Below, in pieces: positions 1-10,000 of a stretch of 38,170 nucleotides of DNA. Both the position numbers and the translations under genes were made by a program. Source of the DNA: Mitosporidium daphniae (lineage: Eukaryota > Microsporidia); assembly GCF_000760515.2 (NCBI RefSeq), contig NW_013546378.1, forward strand, positions 1 through 38,170, read 5' to 3'. Under the pieces are notes generated by a model. It searched no databases. It saw only the letters and a list, made by a program, of their open reading frames with translations, and was not told the origin of the DNA. Position 1 is the stretch's first letter. Each line of letters begins with the position of its first letter.

Positions 1-120
1 AAATTGTACTTGGTGCTGCCTTTAAACCGCGATTGCATAGGCCTCAATGCTCTCAATGAAGATGGCTTCTTGAATTGGACAGATGAAAATTACCCAAAAG
101 TCTGGGTTAGAAATTTTTGA
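1..120 (+). CDS. C-terminal end of a gene cut by the left edge
   Basis: Frame 1 is open from the first base to a TGA at 118-120, giving 39 residues that end in the segment NYPKVWVRNF. The composition (mixed charged and aromatic residues, several Asn and Asp) looks like real protein. It meets the minus-strand gene whose stop codon is at 107-109, so the two would converge and overlap by about 14 bp, an arrangement seen elsewhere in this window. No family can be named from so short a piece, and it could be a chance open frame. Confidence 0.4.
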   Translation, partial: KLYLVLPLNRDCIGLNALNEDGFLNWTDENYPKVWVRNF

Positions 121-730
121 TAAACTTTCGATAATAGCCAAAATTCAATGAGGCATCAGTCCAGGCTTGAGTCATGAGAAAGGAAGGACCTTCACATATC
201 ACCACTGGTGAATATTGCTTCCTTGGACCAGAATTGTATCCTTGGTGATATTCTAACCCATCGCCACTGTTGTAAATAAGGACCCTCCATAAAAGGCCAT
301 GTTTGGGATAAGAAAAGTTGACCTTAAAAGCTTGAGACAACATTGAATTTCGCTTAGGTCCACAAAAGAAAACGACAGAAGTTGTCTCATCCTCAAAAGC
401 TTTTAGGTTAGCATTCGATTGCAACATTTCCATATCCGGTACCTTCTGATAAACATCCGATGGATCGAAATTGAAGAGCTGTATAATTGTGTCCATAATT
501 TTATCATAGATCTCTGAATTAATGGCATATTCTCCTTTGAGCAGATTCTTCTCAGAAAGCGAAAATATTGTTTTAATGGCTTCATTTGCATCTACTCGAG
601 TTTGTCCCTCAAACACCTCCGGAGTAAAAACGTCTGTTATGAACAGGCAAACATCTTCAATCTTCTAATTTTCGCTTAGCACAGTATGCAAAAGTAATCC
701 AACGAATGCAATCGTGATCAGTGTTTCCAT
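107..730 (-). CDS. Putative secreted protein with an in-frame TAG after the signal peptide
   Basis: An ATG at 730 starts a typical signal sequence (METLITIAFVGLLLHTVLSEN). It is followed in the same frame by a TAG (667-665), then by 185 more open codons to a TAA at 109-107. The frame is kept on both sides of the TAG, so this looks like one gene rather than two. Three explanations are possible: an 18-nt intron at 682-665 (GTGCTA...ATTAG, a multiple of three), translational readthrough, or a recent nonsense mutation. Every other interrupting stop I examined sat in an intron of at least 23 nt, so 18 nt would be exceptional. The mature part has no motif I recognise; it is moderately acidic with scattered aromatics. 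Inferred to be exported or secreted. Confidence 0.5.
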
Positions 731-1262
731 CGTGTTTATTTGGGTGAAACCCGGAAAGTCTAGCTTAGCGATCTAAAACACATTTTTTAATTAAAATGCC
801 ATTAAAATAAAAGCCACTTGAACTCGAGTTACATCAATTGATTTGGGGCAAATTGAGAAATTAAATTATTTGCCCCAATGTGCTTACCTTCCAACCCTAG
901 CTTTTCAACCATATAATAAAGGATGGTAAGCGAGCTCCAGTTCTGATCCACGCTACAGATCAAGATCTTGCAAATAAATGAAAAGGTAAGAACAAAAAGC
1001 TCTCCCTCTGATTCCAATAAAAAGCATCTTCAACATGGTGGTGCTAAAAGGGGCTCTAAAAAATAAGCGGTTAAAGATTTGGCTGCTGAACATTCCCAGA
1101 TATTGGGGGATTCTCATACAGAGTCAAAGCCTTAATAGCAGTCATCTTACTGAGATTCTATGTTGTCACGTTCTTTTTTGCAGCGAGAAAATTCAGAGAA
1201 ACAAATCTAAGCCTCAGAAGTCACATTTTTAGGGCCGTGGTAATACAAATATGCTCCATAGT
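731..1262. other. Unresolved stretch without a confident gene
   Basis: This lies between the secreted-protein gene and the small membrane-protein gene. Short open frames occur on both strands, but none has recognisable homology. It carries one telomere-like CCAACCCTAG at about 890-899. The best candidate is the small plus-strand model at 923-1066, listed separately. The part nearest 731 is AT-rich and probably holds the promoter of the 730-107 gene. Confidence 0.4.
923..1066 (+). CDS. Possible tiny basic protein, intron directly after the start codon
   Basis: An ATG at 923-925 is followed immediately by GTAAGC. A 33-nt intron (926-958, ending CTACAG) would join it to an open frame that runs to a TAA at 1064-1066. 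The product would be 36 residues with a Lys/Gly/Ser-rich tail (HGGAKRGSKK). Introns placed right after ATG are common in compact fungal genomes, and the size fits the other introns here. There is no family match, and the first exon would be the start codon alone, so this may instead be the last exon of a larger gene or chance. Confidence 0.2.
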
Positions 1263-1653
1263 CTATTTGATGGAGCAAATGGCAACTTTGGATGTAGAAT
1301 TATCAAACGGAGACCACCTAAAAGTAGCAGCATTGGAATTTCTATAAAGCACAGGCAAGACTTTTCGAGAATGAATGGATAGCTCTGTTGCTCGTTGAAC
1401 AATAAATGTGTCATTAAAAGTGGACATTTCTGAAAGAATGCTGGCCATAATAAATACCGGGTGGAAACGAAGCGTGCGAGTGGCAAAGATAGTAGGAGCA
1501 GAGCATGCTGCTAAAAATTTGAAAAGACCTGCTTAGATAGCATAGTGAGTTAAGTGGTTTCTCAAAGCGCTCATACTTGTAGCGATAGCGCTGTTTTTTC
1601 GATATTTTGATAGCGGTGATAAGGAAACAGAAATTGAAACAGGCAAAAATCAT
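1263..1653 (-). CDS. Small membrane-anchored hypothetical protein, one 28-nt intron
   Basis: The start at 1653 gives a hydrophobic N-terminus (MIFACFNFCFLITAIKI) followed by a Lys/Arg/Tyr-rich stretch, which reads as a signal anchor. Exon 1 is 1653-1458. A 28-nt intron (1457-1430, GTATTT...TTTCAG) restores the frame into exon 2, 1429-1263, ending in TAG. The product is 120 residues. Splicing links SFPPE to MSTFNDTFIVQ; without it the first frame stops at once. I do not recognise the family. The gene is divergent from SPB1, with about 195 bp between the starts. A further in-frame GTCTTT...TTTTAG of 18 nt lies in exon 1 but needs no removal. Confidence 0.55.
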
Positions 1654-1848
1654 AATGAGAAATCAAAAAAAACAACACAGTGAAAAAATCTGTGGGAATT
1701 TTCAGAAAATGCCGCCTGGTAGGATGCATACGCTACATTAAAATATGTAATAACGCTGCCAAATACTCGCACGATTTAAAAAATGGGGTTGGATGCACCC
1801 ACATTTTAATTCAAAATTTTAATAATTTTTCGGCAAATTTTTTATTTA
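1654..1848. promoter_or_regulatory. Divergent promoter between the small membrane gene and SPB1
   Basis: This is 195 bp of AT-rich sequence between two start codons on opposite strands. The SPB1 side ends in a run of A/T (about 1802-1848, with TTTTAATTCAAAATTTTAAT) directly before ATG, the same kind of box that precedes many genes in this window. Function is inferred from position and recurrence. Confidence 0.45.
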
Positions 1849-4425
1849 ATGGCATTCACCAAGAAAACGGCAAAGGGTCGCCTCGACAAATACTATCACC
1901 TCGCCAAAGAGCAAGGATATAGGGCTCGCTCTGCTTTTAAATTGATACAACTTAATCAAAAGTTCAATTTCCTTGAAAGCGCACGCGTTCTTGTTGACCT
2001 CTGCGCTGCCCCAGGTGGCTGGCTCCAAGTAGCCTCCAAATACATGCCCATGAGCAAGGTTATTGTAGGAGTGGACCTTGCCTCTATTAAGCCTCTACCA
2101 GGAGTCACTACCCTTATTGGGGACATTACAACGGCAGAATGTAGGCGTAATCTCCAGGCCTCGCTTTCTGGATGGAAAGCCGATGTGGTTCTTCACGATG
2201 GTGCGCCAAACGTAGGGGCTTCCTGGGATCATGATGCCTATGCCCAGGCTGAACTCGTTCTCCACTCTTTGCGCCTTGCAACGGAGATCCTGCGCCCTGG
2301 TGGTCTTTTCGTCACCAAGGTGTTTCGCTCTAAAGACTATAACGCGCTGCTCTTTGTTTTCAACGCACTTTTTCGCAATGTGGAAGCTACAAAGCCGGCA
2401 AGTTCTCGAGGTGTATCGGCAGAAATTTTTGTCGTTTGCAAGGATTTTATTGCGCCGAAAAAGATCGATCCGCGGTTGCTGGATCCAAAGGCAGTGTTCG
2501 AAGTCACTTCACATTTGCAGCTTGATGGCGGCAGGGCAGCATCAGAGAACTCAAAAGTTAATATTTTGCGGCCAGAAAAACAGACACGACACCGAGGTGG
2601 TTATGAAGACGATGCATCTACAATGCTGTATAAAGAGATCGCCCTGGAGGCCTTTATAGTGGCATCAGACCCAGCTGAGCTCTTAAGCTCAGCCAATGCT
2701 ATACTTTTGCCGTTGCCAGAAAGCAAGCATGCGGCTCAAAATTCAGAAGCTTCACTTTTTTCACAGCAGCTGTCAGATATACTCTATTCGCACCCGAAAG
2801 CCAACCCGTCTCCAGACATCATAGCGAGCTGTACGGACCTTAAAGTACTTGGACGCAGGGAATTTCACGAGCTGCTCAAATGGCGCCTTGTGTTGCGGCG
2901 CCAGATGAAGAAATTCCTTCCTGGATCTGCAAAATCTGAGCCGTCAGAGTTAGGCTATACCGAAATTTTGAACGAAAATGCTCTTAAAGTGCAAGACAGC
3001 GATGGTTCCAAAATCCAAAATGAAGAAGAAGAACAAGATCTTTCTAAAGAAACCACGCGGTTGATCTCAGTAGAGGCAAAGCGAGCAAAAAAAATCAAAA
3101 AGAAGGCCCTTCTTAAAAAAGCCAAGACTAGAGAAAAGCTGCACCTTGGCCTTGCTGAAGATGCCTCGCTCATTGATGCCCATGATCAAGAGCTCTTTTC
3201 ATTTATGGGATCTTCCAGTGCTTCTCTAGACGGGAAAAGTATGATGGCCCGTGGAGAAGATGGAGAAACACAGGAGGAATCTTTAGCCGATGAACCAGAG
3301 GAATCCTCTATTTCTGGTGATGAATTCGATCTTGAGGGCCAGCTTGAACAGTTGTACGCTCGTTACAAAGAACGTTCTGCTGGGCTTGCATCTCACAATC
3401 TCGATGAGCTTGAGAACAGCCAGTCTGAAAACATCGCCCCTTGGGCAGGCTATTTTTCATCTCAAAATTCCATGGAGACCCCCCTACATCAATTCACAGA
3501 TGAAGATAGCTCTGAGGAAGGGCCTGATCCCATTGGTGGGAACCAATCTGGTCTTCCTAAGCGAATCGACCTGCTTTTTGCGAGGTCCACATTCAAGGCT
3601 TTCAATTCAGCCTCTGAGGACGAGGCCGACCCAGAGCCTTCTGGACGTCGTGCTTCTGCATCAAATCAAAAGCGGCCTTTGAAAAACAAGGCAACTGCGC
3701 CCTCTGACACGACAATCGAGTTCGTTAAGGCGGTGGAACCATTTCTCTCAAGAAAACGCCAAGCCGACCCTGAGGTCGGCAGTGAGGACGAACTTAATGG
3801 GCCCGGCTCTGAAAATTACAAAAAAATCCTTTCCACACCACGGGGGCTCTCTTTAGCTCTCGCTTTGCGTTCACACACAGACGAAGACGATCCGCACGGT
3901 GCTTCCGGCAGCCACAAAAGCATCGCTGCAAAGGATGCCATGCGCGATGCTTCCTTCAATCGCTATGCGTTTGACGATAGACATGCAAATTTGCCTTCGT
4001 GGTTCATGGAAGATGAATCGCGCCACAATGTGCCGCAGGTTCCAGTGACCGCAGAGACGATTCAAGCAGCCAAAAGTCATCTAAAGACGCTTGCAGCACG
4101 CATTCCAAAGAAAGAATTGGAAGCCAAAGCCCGTGCCAGATCGCGAGCATTACGGCGCCTGACCGCTCAACAAGCCAAGGCCGGATCAATTGCCGCCTCT
4201 GAAGAAATGAGCGAGTCACAAAAAAGCACTGCGCTTGCCAAAATGCGTCCTCAAAGCTTGAATTCGCGCTCTTCGCGAAAGAAAAATATTGTCGTAGCAC
4301 GTGGTGCAAACAAGGGAGCCAAGGGCCGTCCGCGTGGTGTCAAAGGCCGCTATAAGATGGTTGACGCACGTATGAAAAAGGAGACAAGGGCGGATCGGAA
4401 AAAGAAGCGCAGCTCGCGGCGTTGA
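1849..4425 (+). CDS. SPB1: Spb1/FTSJ3-type rRNA 2'-O-methyltransferase
   Basis: The product is 858 residues with no intron, close to yeast Spb1 (about 840). The N-terminal 220 residues are an FtsJ/RrmJ methyltransferase: the start MAFTKKTAKGRLDKYYHLAK, an SAM-binding VDLCAAPGGW, the catalytic-region VLHDGAPN, and FVTKVFRSKDY with the later catalytic Lys. The middle is acidic and coiled, with Glu/Asp-rich stretches. The C-terminus matches the Spb1 C-terminal domain, ending in a Lys/Arg-rich tail after KGRPRGVKGRYKMVDARMKK. In yeast the protein methylates 25S rRNA at the peptidyl-transferase A-loop and acts in nucleolar 60S assembly. The start is fixed by family alignment and by the AT-rich box just upstream. 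Function is by homology and strongly supported. Confidence 0.95.
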   Translation: MAFTKKTAKGRLDKYYHLAKEQGYRARSAFKLIQLNQKFNFLESARVLVDLCAAPGGWLQVASKYMPMSKVIVGVDLASIKPLPGVTTLIGDITTAECRRNLQASLSGWKADVVLHDGAPNVGASWDHDAYAQAELVLHSLRLATEILRPGGLFVTKVFRSKDYNALLFVFNALFRNVEATKPASSRGVSAEIFVVCKDFIAPKKIDPRLLDPKAVFEVTSHLQLDGGRAASENSKVNILRPEKQTRHRGGYEDDASTMLYKEIALEAFIVASDPAELLSSANAILLPLPESKHAAQNSEASLFSQQLSDILYSHPKANPSPDIIASCTDLKVLGRREFHELLKWRLVLRRQMKKFLPGSAKSEPSELGYTEILNENALKVQDSDGSKIQNEEEEQDLSKETTRLISVEAKRAKKIKKKALLKKAKTREKLHLGLAEDASLIDAHDQELFSFMGSSSASLDGKSMMARGEDGETQEESLADEPEESSISGDEFDLEGQLEQLYARYKERSAGLASHNLDELENSQSENIAPWAGYFSSQNSMETPLHQFTDEDSSEEGPDPIGGNQSGLPKRIDLLFARSTFKAFNSASEDEADPEPSGRRASASNQKRPLKNKATAPSDTTIEFVKAVEPFLSRKRQADPEVGSEDELNGPGSENYKKILSTPRGLSLALALRSHTDEDDPHGASGSHKSIAAKDAMRDASFNRYAFDDRHANLPSWFMEDESRHNVPQVPVTAETIQAAKSHLKTLAARIPKKELEAKARARSRALRRLTAQQAKAGSIAASEEMSESQKSTALAKMRPQSLNSRSSRKKNIVVARGANKGAKGRPRGVKGRYKMVDARMKKETRADRKKKRSSRR

Positions 4426-4714
4426 TGATAAATTAAGAACGTAGCAAATTGGTTAGCAAGGAAATTTAGCTGTAATTTTAAGGACCAGATGTGACATCGT
4501 CAACCCCTGAGGCCTGTCAGCGATGCTCCATACTTGTGCTTTCCGAGGCACTTAGCGGTGAAAGAAATCACTGGTCATTTGCAAAAAAATATTACCGGTC
4601 AAAGAGATAGCTCAAGTTAGAGTTTGCTGATCGATGATCTTGACCGTGATTGGTTAGCTGTCGAGAAGGAGAAGTCTAGGACTGTAATAAGCAAAAAGTC
4701 GGGGCATTGTTCTT

Positions 4715-6717
4715 ATGGAACTGGTTTTTTATTTACTATGCTTCGTGACGATGCTCATAGGAGCACAGGGAGAAGCCGCCGATGGGCGGTCTCCAGATAT
4801 CGCCGAACTCATCGGGCTATTATCGCCAACGGACGATTTTACGGCGCTCTTCAATGGGAACTTTGGCGAAATTGCAGTAAAATTGAAAGACGAAGATAGC
4901 GAACGGATCCAGATCGCAATGTCAACCCCTGGACCAAGTGCCACCAACGACCATTGCTATACCTTCTCGCTGCGAAAAGAGACGCCAACACAAATCCAGG
5001 AAATGCTTGCAGTGTACATGGAGACCTTTGGTGCAGCTTCAACCATCTCAATTTTCAAAGAAATCTTCAAAGGATTGCATATTTGTTTTCCAGAGGGCTT
5101 TGAATTGGTGTTTCCGATAGAATTACTTCGCCAAATCCCATGGATCTCTTTCATTGAGCACGACTCCATGGTCCATGGTGAAATGCCTATGATGAGCTCC
5201 TTGACTGCAAATGATTACAGAGATCGAGTACAACAGAGCTCTAGCAACGAGATTTTAGACATGCAAAGTTCCCCCAGGGCCAAAGGAACCTCTGGAAACA
5301 CATTCATGCAGGCACTTGAGCGGCGTCTTGGAGTCGTGGCAGCGCAAGGTGCATCTTCACCCCCAGTCCATGTACAGCAGAATGCTCCTTGGGGCCTGTC
5401 TCGTATCTCTCAGCCAAAGCGGCCGCTTAACGATCGTTGCTACGAATATGCCTCCACTGGAAACGGCGTCAATATATATATCGTGGACTCTGGGGTGGAC
5501 GTCAGGCATCCAGGTAGCACTATTGACCACTGATTCGTCTAGAGTTTGAGGATCGCGCTAAGATTGTTTTTGTGGCGCCTGGGCTAATGAGGCCTGACAA
5601 TAAAGCCCCGCCCCCGGATTGCTCAGGCCATGGCACAGAGGTGGCCTCTGTGGCTGCCGGTCGACTTAGCGGCGTCGCCAAACATGCGCGGATACTGGCA
5701 TTACAAGTACTCTCGTGCAATGGTCAGGGTCGCAACTCAGATCTGATCGCGGCGCTGGAGTGGATAGCTGCCAACTACGAACATCCGGGGATCGTCAACC
5801 TCTCGCTGGGTGGCCCGCGCTCAACCACGCTTGACATGGTAGTTGAGGCTGTTATTGCCCGCGGAATCCCTGTCGTGGTTGCAGCAGGAAACGACGGAGC
5901 CAATGCTTGCGAATTCTCGCCCGCAAATCTGCCCCTTTCTATGACGGTGGGCGCATCTACACAAACAGACGAGCGCGCAGAATTTTCAAATTACGGAAAA
6001 TGTGTCAAAATCTTTGCACCGGGATATCGAATTCAAGTAGCCAAGGCTAGAATCGAACATGCAGATGGTGCTAGCTCACATGGTGGAATTTCTACCAGTG
6101 CAAGCGCCTCCCCTTATGTACTTGCTATGACGGAATCAGACTTCCGGAGCAAGTGGGGCAGATTTGACGATGACAAAGATGGCAATAGTGATGGAGAATT
6201 CGACGAGCGAAACAGCGGCGACTTTGTACTTTCCTCTGGCACATCTCTAGCAGCGCCCGCAGTGGCCGGTGTTGCTGCTCTTATCATGGAGCGGCATCCA
6301 GAAATTCCGATTCCCAGGCTCTGGTCCCTAGTTCGCGCTATCTCTCAAAAAGATTCCATTCACGCCTCGACTCTCAAAGGTTCGCCCAATCTGCTGCTAC
6401 AGTCTCCGCCCGGCATCAATGTTGATCTTCTTGCACTTGACGATAGTGCAAATGGCTGGGATGGATTCCGGATTGGAAATGGAGACTCCACACATGGCGC
6501 TAATTCCCTTAGTAGCCTTTCCCCTTTTACATGGTCGTGGATCTTGATCTCAGGACTGATGATTTTGGGCCTTTTTGGCATGTTTGGAATTCTTGCTGGG
6601 GCTCGAATTATTAAGAGCAAAAAGGAGGTAATCACGCGAGGCCGCTCCCATTACAGAGACGACCCGTGGATAACGTCCTCTGCTCCATCCAGAGGCCGCG
6701 CCCTAGCTGTATATTAA
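4715..6717 (+). CDS. Subtilisin-like serine protease, secretory, C-terminal membrane anchor
   Basis: Two exons, 4715-5513 and 5543-6717, are joined across a 29-nt intron (5514-5542), giving 657 residues. The order is: signal peptide (about 1-20), inhibitor-like propeptide (about 60-160), then an S8 catalytic domain. Asp258 lies in IVDSGVDVRHP, His296 in SGHGTEVAS, the oxyanion Asn383 in VVAAGNDG, and Ser501 in SSGTSLAAPAVAG, so the triad is complete. Splicing falls just after the Asp motif. Between the oxyanion and Ser blocks sits an insert of about 70 residues with an Asp-rich DDDKDGNSDGEF that resembles a calcium loop. A transmembrane segment at about 597-622 is followed by KSKK and a short cytosolic tail, so it is a type I membrane or surface protease of the proteinase-K/kexin-like group. 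The 289 bp upstream hold no gene. Confidence 0.9.
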
Positions 6718-7034
6718 ATTTAGCTTAAAACAATGATTTGGGGGTGAGAATCCAAACATCATCGGCCTTCATGTACAAGGCAATGCAAATTCACTTGGAA
6801 AGGCTTATTTCACATAAAAATTCAAAAATAAAATAAAGGATCAGCGGTTAATTCCAGCATCAAATTAACGCATGGATCCAAGTATTTTTCAACATGCAAT
6901 GTAGCAGGACATTGAAACAAATGGCAGGCACGCTCGCATGCGGAAACGAATGGCAGGCACGCTCGCATGCGGAAACGAATGGTAGGCACGCTCGCATGTT
7001 ACAATTTATTTTATTTTATTTATTTTAATTTCTA
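6718..7034. other. Intergenic region before RPA190 with a tandem repeat
   Basis: There are 317 bp between the subtilase stop and the RPA190 start. It holds three 29-bp direct repeats (listed separately) and ends in a T-rich TTTATTTTATTTTATTTATT box right before the ATG. No gene is visible. Confidence 0.5.
6914..6998. repeat. Three tandem copies of a 29-bp unit with GCATGC cores
   Basis: The unit begins GAAACGAATGGCAGGCACGC and continues to GCATGCG. Copies start at 6914, 6943 and 6972; the first differs by one base (CAA for CGA), and the third has TAG for CAG and stops at CATG. The copies are almost identical, so the array is recent or maintained. It lies 36 bp before the RPA190 start codon, inside the likely promoter. 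Confidence 0.9.
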
Positions 7035-10000
7035 ATGAACATTGAGCATCCCACTAACCATTTCCTTGCGTCTGTCAAATTCTCGCTCTACGACAGCGAG
7101 GCGATAAAGCGGATCTCGGTCAAGGCAATCACAAATACAGTATTGCTTGATGCCAGTGAGCGTCCTACATCTGGTGGGCTCTACGATATAGCTTTGGGTC
7201 CTTACTCTAAAACAGACCGATGCGCCACTTGCAGGATGAACCATTTTCAATGTCCAGGACACTTTGGTCACATTGAGCTTGCAGTTCCTGTTTTCAATCC
7301 TCTGCTTTTTCAGTCTTTGGTTAAGCTTTATCGAGCATCGTGCGTGTTTTGCAACCGTCTTCGCTTCAGCGATGCCAAGGTAAGGCCTTCACTTTAAGCT
7401 GACGAGCCTCTTTCTCATAAAATTATCTTTGCGTTATCCTTCACCATTTTTATTTGGTTATTCCATGCAGTTTTCTGACCCTAACCTTCATTGTAAACCC
7501 TTTTAAAGTCCCCATTTAACACCTAGATTGCATCGTGGACGGTCAAGCTGCGACTGTTAGCGCGTGGGCTACTCTTCGAAGCAAAGCATGTGGATCAGGT
7601 TATTTCAAAATGGGCTGCAGGAGGCGAAGGCAGCGATAAAAGTCCTATGCATCGACATGCGGAAGATTTTGCCGAGGTCTTGGATGCCTACTACGAGCGG
7701 GTACTCGCCAAGATGGATGAGGATGTAAACTCTCAGACAGCTCCACACTCTGGACTCGTCGAATCTTATCGCCGAGAAATCATTGAAGAAGGTCTTTTTG
7801 GAAAGACTGCCTCGCTGCTCTGTGAGCACTGTCACGCCTATAACCCGGCAATACAAGTCGCTTCTGGAAAGATATTTGAAGTGCCACTTGCCGCAAAGTA
7901 TACTTCTCTCAATGCCGCCAGAGGGCTAAAGCCAGATGCTACAACCTTCCACAACAATGGGTCCCGCTCTGACACTAAAAGACCGCTTCCAGAGGAACAA
8001 GAAGAGTCCACTCCCTCTGAAAGTGAAATCGCTGAAGAATCAAACGAGGACACTCAAGTACCGCGCTCTTACAAGTTTCTCACACCAATGCTTGTGATGG
8101 AACGTATGCGCAAGCTTTGGGCCAACGATGTCAATGCTGGACTCTTTCCTCTTGTCTTTAGCGGAAATATCTTGCCTTCTAAGGCATCACATTTGTCATC
8201 TCAAGAGCATCGGATATTTTTTGTAGAAATGATTCCAGTTCCTCCGACACGTTTTAGACCGCCTTCTATACTGAATGGACGTGTTTTTGAGAATGCACAA
8301 AACAGCTACCTGACGGCAATTCTGAAGGCCTCAAACCAGATCGTGGCCATTCGGGAACAACATTTGGAAACAAGCGAAACTTTAAAAGCACCGGGAGCCG
8401 TCCCTGGTGCTGCTGATGCTGAGGCTTTTTCACGCATCGTAACAGCATGGATTGGGCTACAAGAGCAAGTCAACTTTCTTTATGATTCATCTAAGCTCGA
8501 CGTCAAGGGAGGCAAGATTGCACCACCAGGCATCAAACAACTGCTTGAAAAGAAAGAGGGACTCTTTCGTAAACACATGATGGGCAAGCGTGTCAACTAT
8601 GCGGCGCGTAGTGTCATCTCACCTGATGTCATGATTGAGACTGGCGAAATTGGGCTTCCTCTAGTCTTTGCCACACGTTTGACATATCCAGAGCCCGTAG
8701 CCCCATACAATGTTCTGAGGCTACGCCAAGCAGTGATAAATGGACCGGCGACGCACCCTGGTGCCACACACATTCAGCATGAAGATGGCACGCTGTCTAA
8801 TCTGGCTCTATTGAGTGTGGAAGCACGGACAGCATTAGCAAATAGGCTTTTGGCTGCTCCTGCGACACAATCTACCCAAGGAGTCACCACCGCTGTTAAC
8901 AAACGTGTCTGGCGCCACGTTCGCAATGGGGACGCACTTCTTCTTAACAGACAACCAACACTACACAAACCATCTATTATGGCTCATCGCTGCCGCGTGC
9001 TACCCGGGGAAAAGACGATTCGCATGCACTATGCAAACTGTAACACCTACAATGCAGATTTTGATGGCGATGAAATGAATGTCCACTTTCCGCAATCTGA
9101 GCTTGGGCGGGCAGAGGCTTATCTGATCGCCAACGCAGATTCACAGGTATGTCGAGCGAGGCAACTAATAATTTTTAGGTATCTTATTGAGAAAATTTCA
9201 TCTCATTTTTAGTATTTGGTCCCGACAGATGGTTCGCCGCTACGTGGTCTCATTCAGGACCATATTGTTGCTGCCGCAATGCTGACGTTGCGTGATACAC
9301 TTCTTAACCACGAAATTTACATGCATTTGGTAGCCGGGGCATTGTTGGCAGAGAGCTCTGGTGTACGACTGCTGCCACCAACCATTTGGAAGCCACAGCC
9401 TCGTTGGACAGGAAAGGATGTGCTCTCGACGCTTCTTATTAATATTGTGCCACGCGGGGCATCGCTTTTTCTCTCCTCGCGGACAAAGCTGCCATCGCGG
9501 CTACTAGGCGGCACCGCTGGCGAAGAGGAAGCTACTGTCGAGATTTTCGACTCACTGTTGCTGACAGGAATCATCGATAAGGCACAAATTGGCGATGCGC
9601 CTCACGGTCTCGTACACGCGCTTTATGAATTACACGGAGGCTCTACCTGTGGCGCCCTGCTTAGCGCACTTTCGCGATTGTTGACGCGCTTTTTACAATG
9701 GCGCGGCTTCAGCTGCCGCATGGATGACTTACTGCTGGTAAGTTCTGCAGAAGCCCGCCGTTCTGCTGCCATTCTCGCTACAGAGACACACAATGAAGCA
9801 ACTCAAACCCCACTACCGACCTCTGTTGCCGACGATGCAGCATTGCGCACACTTGATGGTTCCATGAAGTGTGTCTTGAACACACGTACTTCGCGCATCA
9901 TCGATACCTCACTGGAAGGGTTGCTACGTACGTTTCCTGCGAACAACATGACATTGATGACGATGAGTGGTGCCAAGGGCTCGCTTGTCAATGCCTCACA

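Noticed and set aside
5514-5542. Subtilase read as two broken halves (pseudogene or frameshift)
   Set aside because: A 29-nt GT-AG intron joins them exactly inside the catalytic Asp region and restores the frame; the same intron size recurs throughout.
7380-7526. A mini-exon inside the first RPA190 intron (between ATGCAG and CCTAG)
   Set aside because: The flanking exons already align without gap to the A190 family, and the inner segment contains stops in the needed frame.
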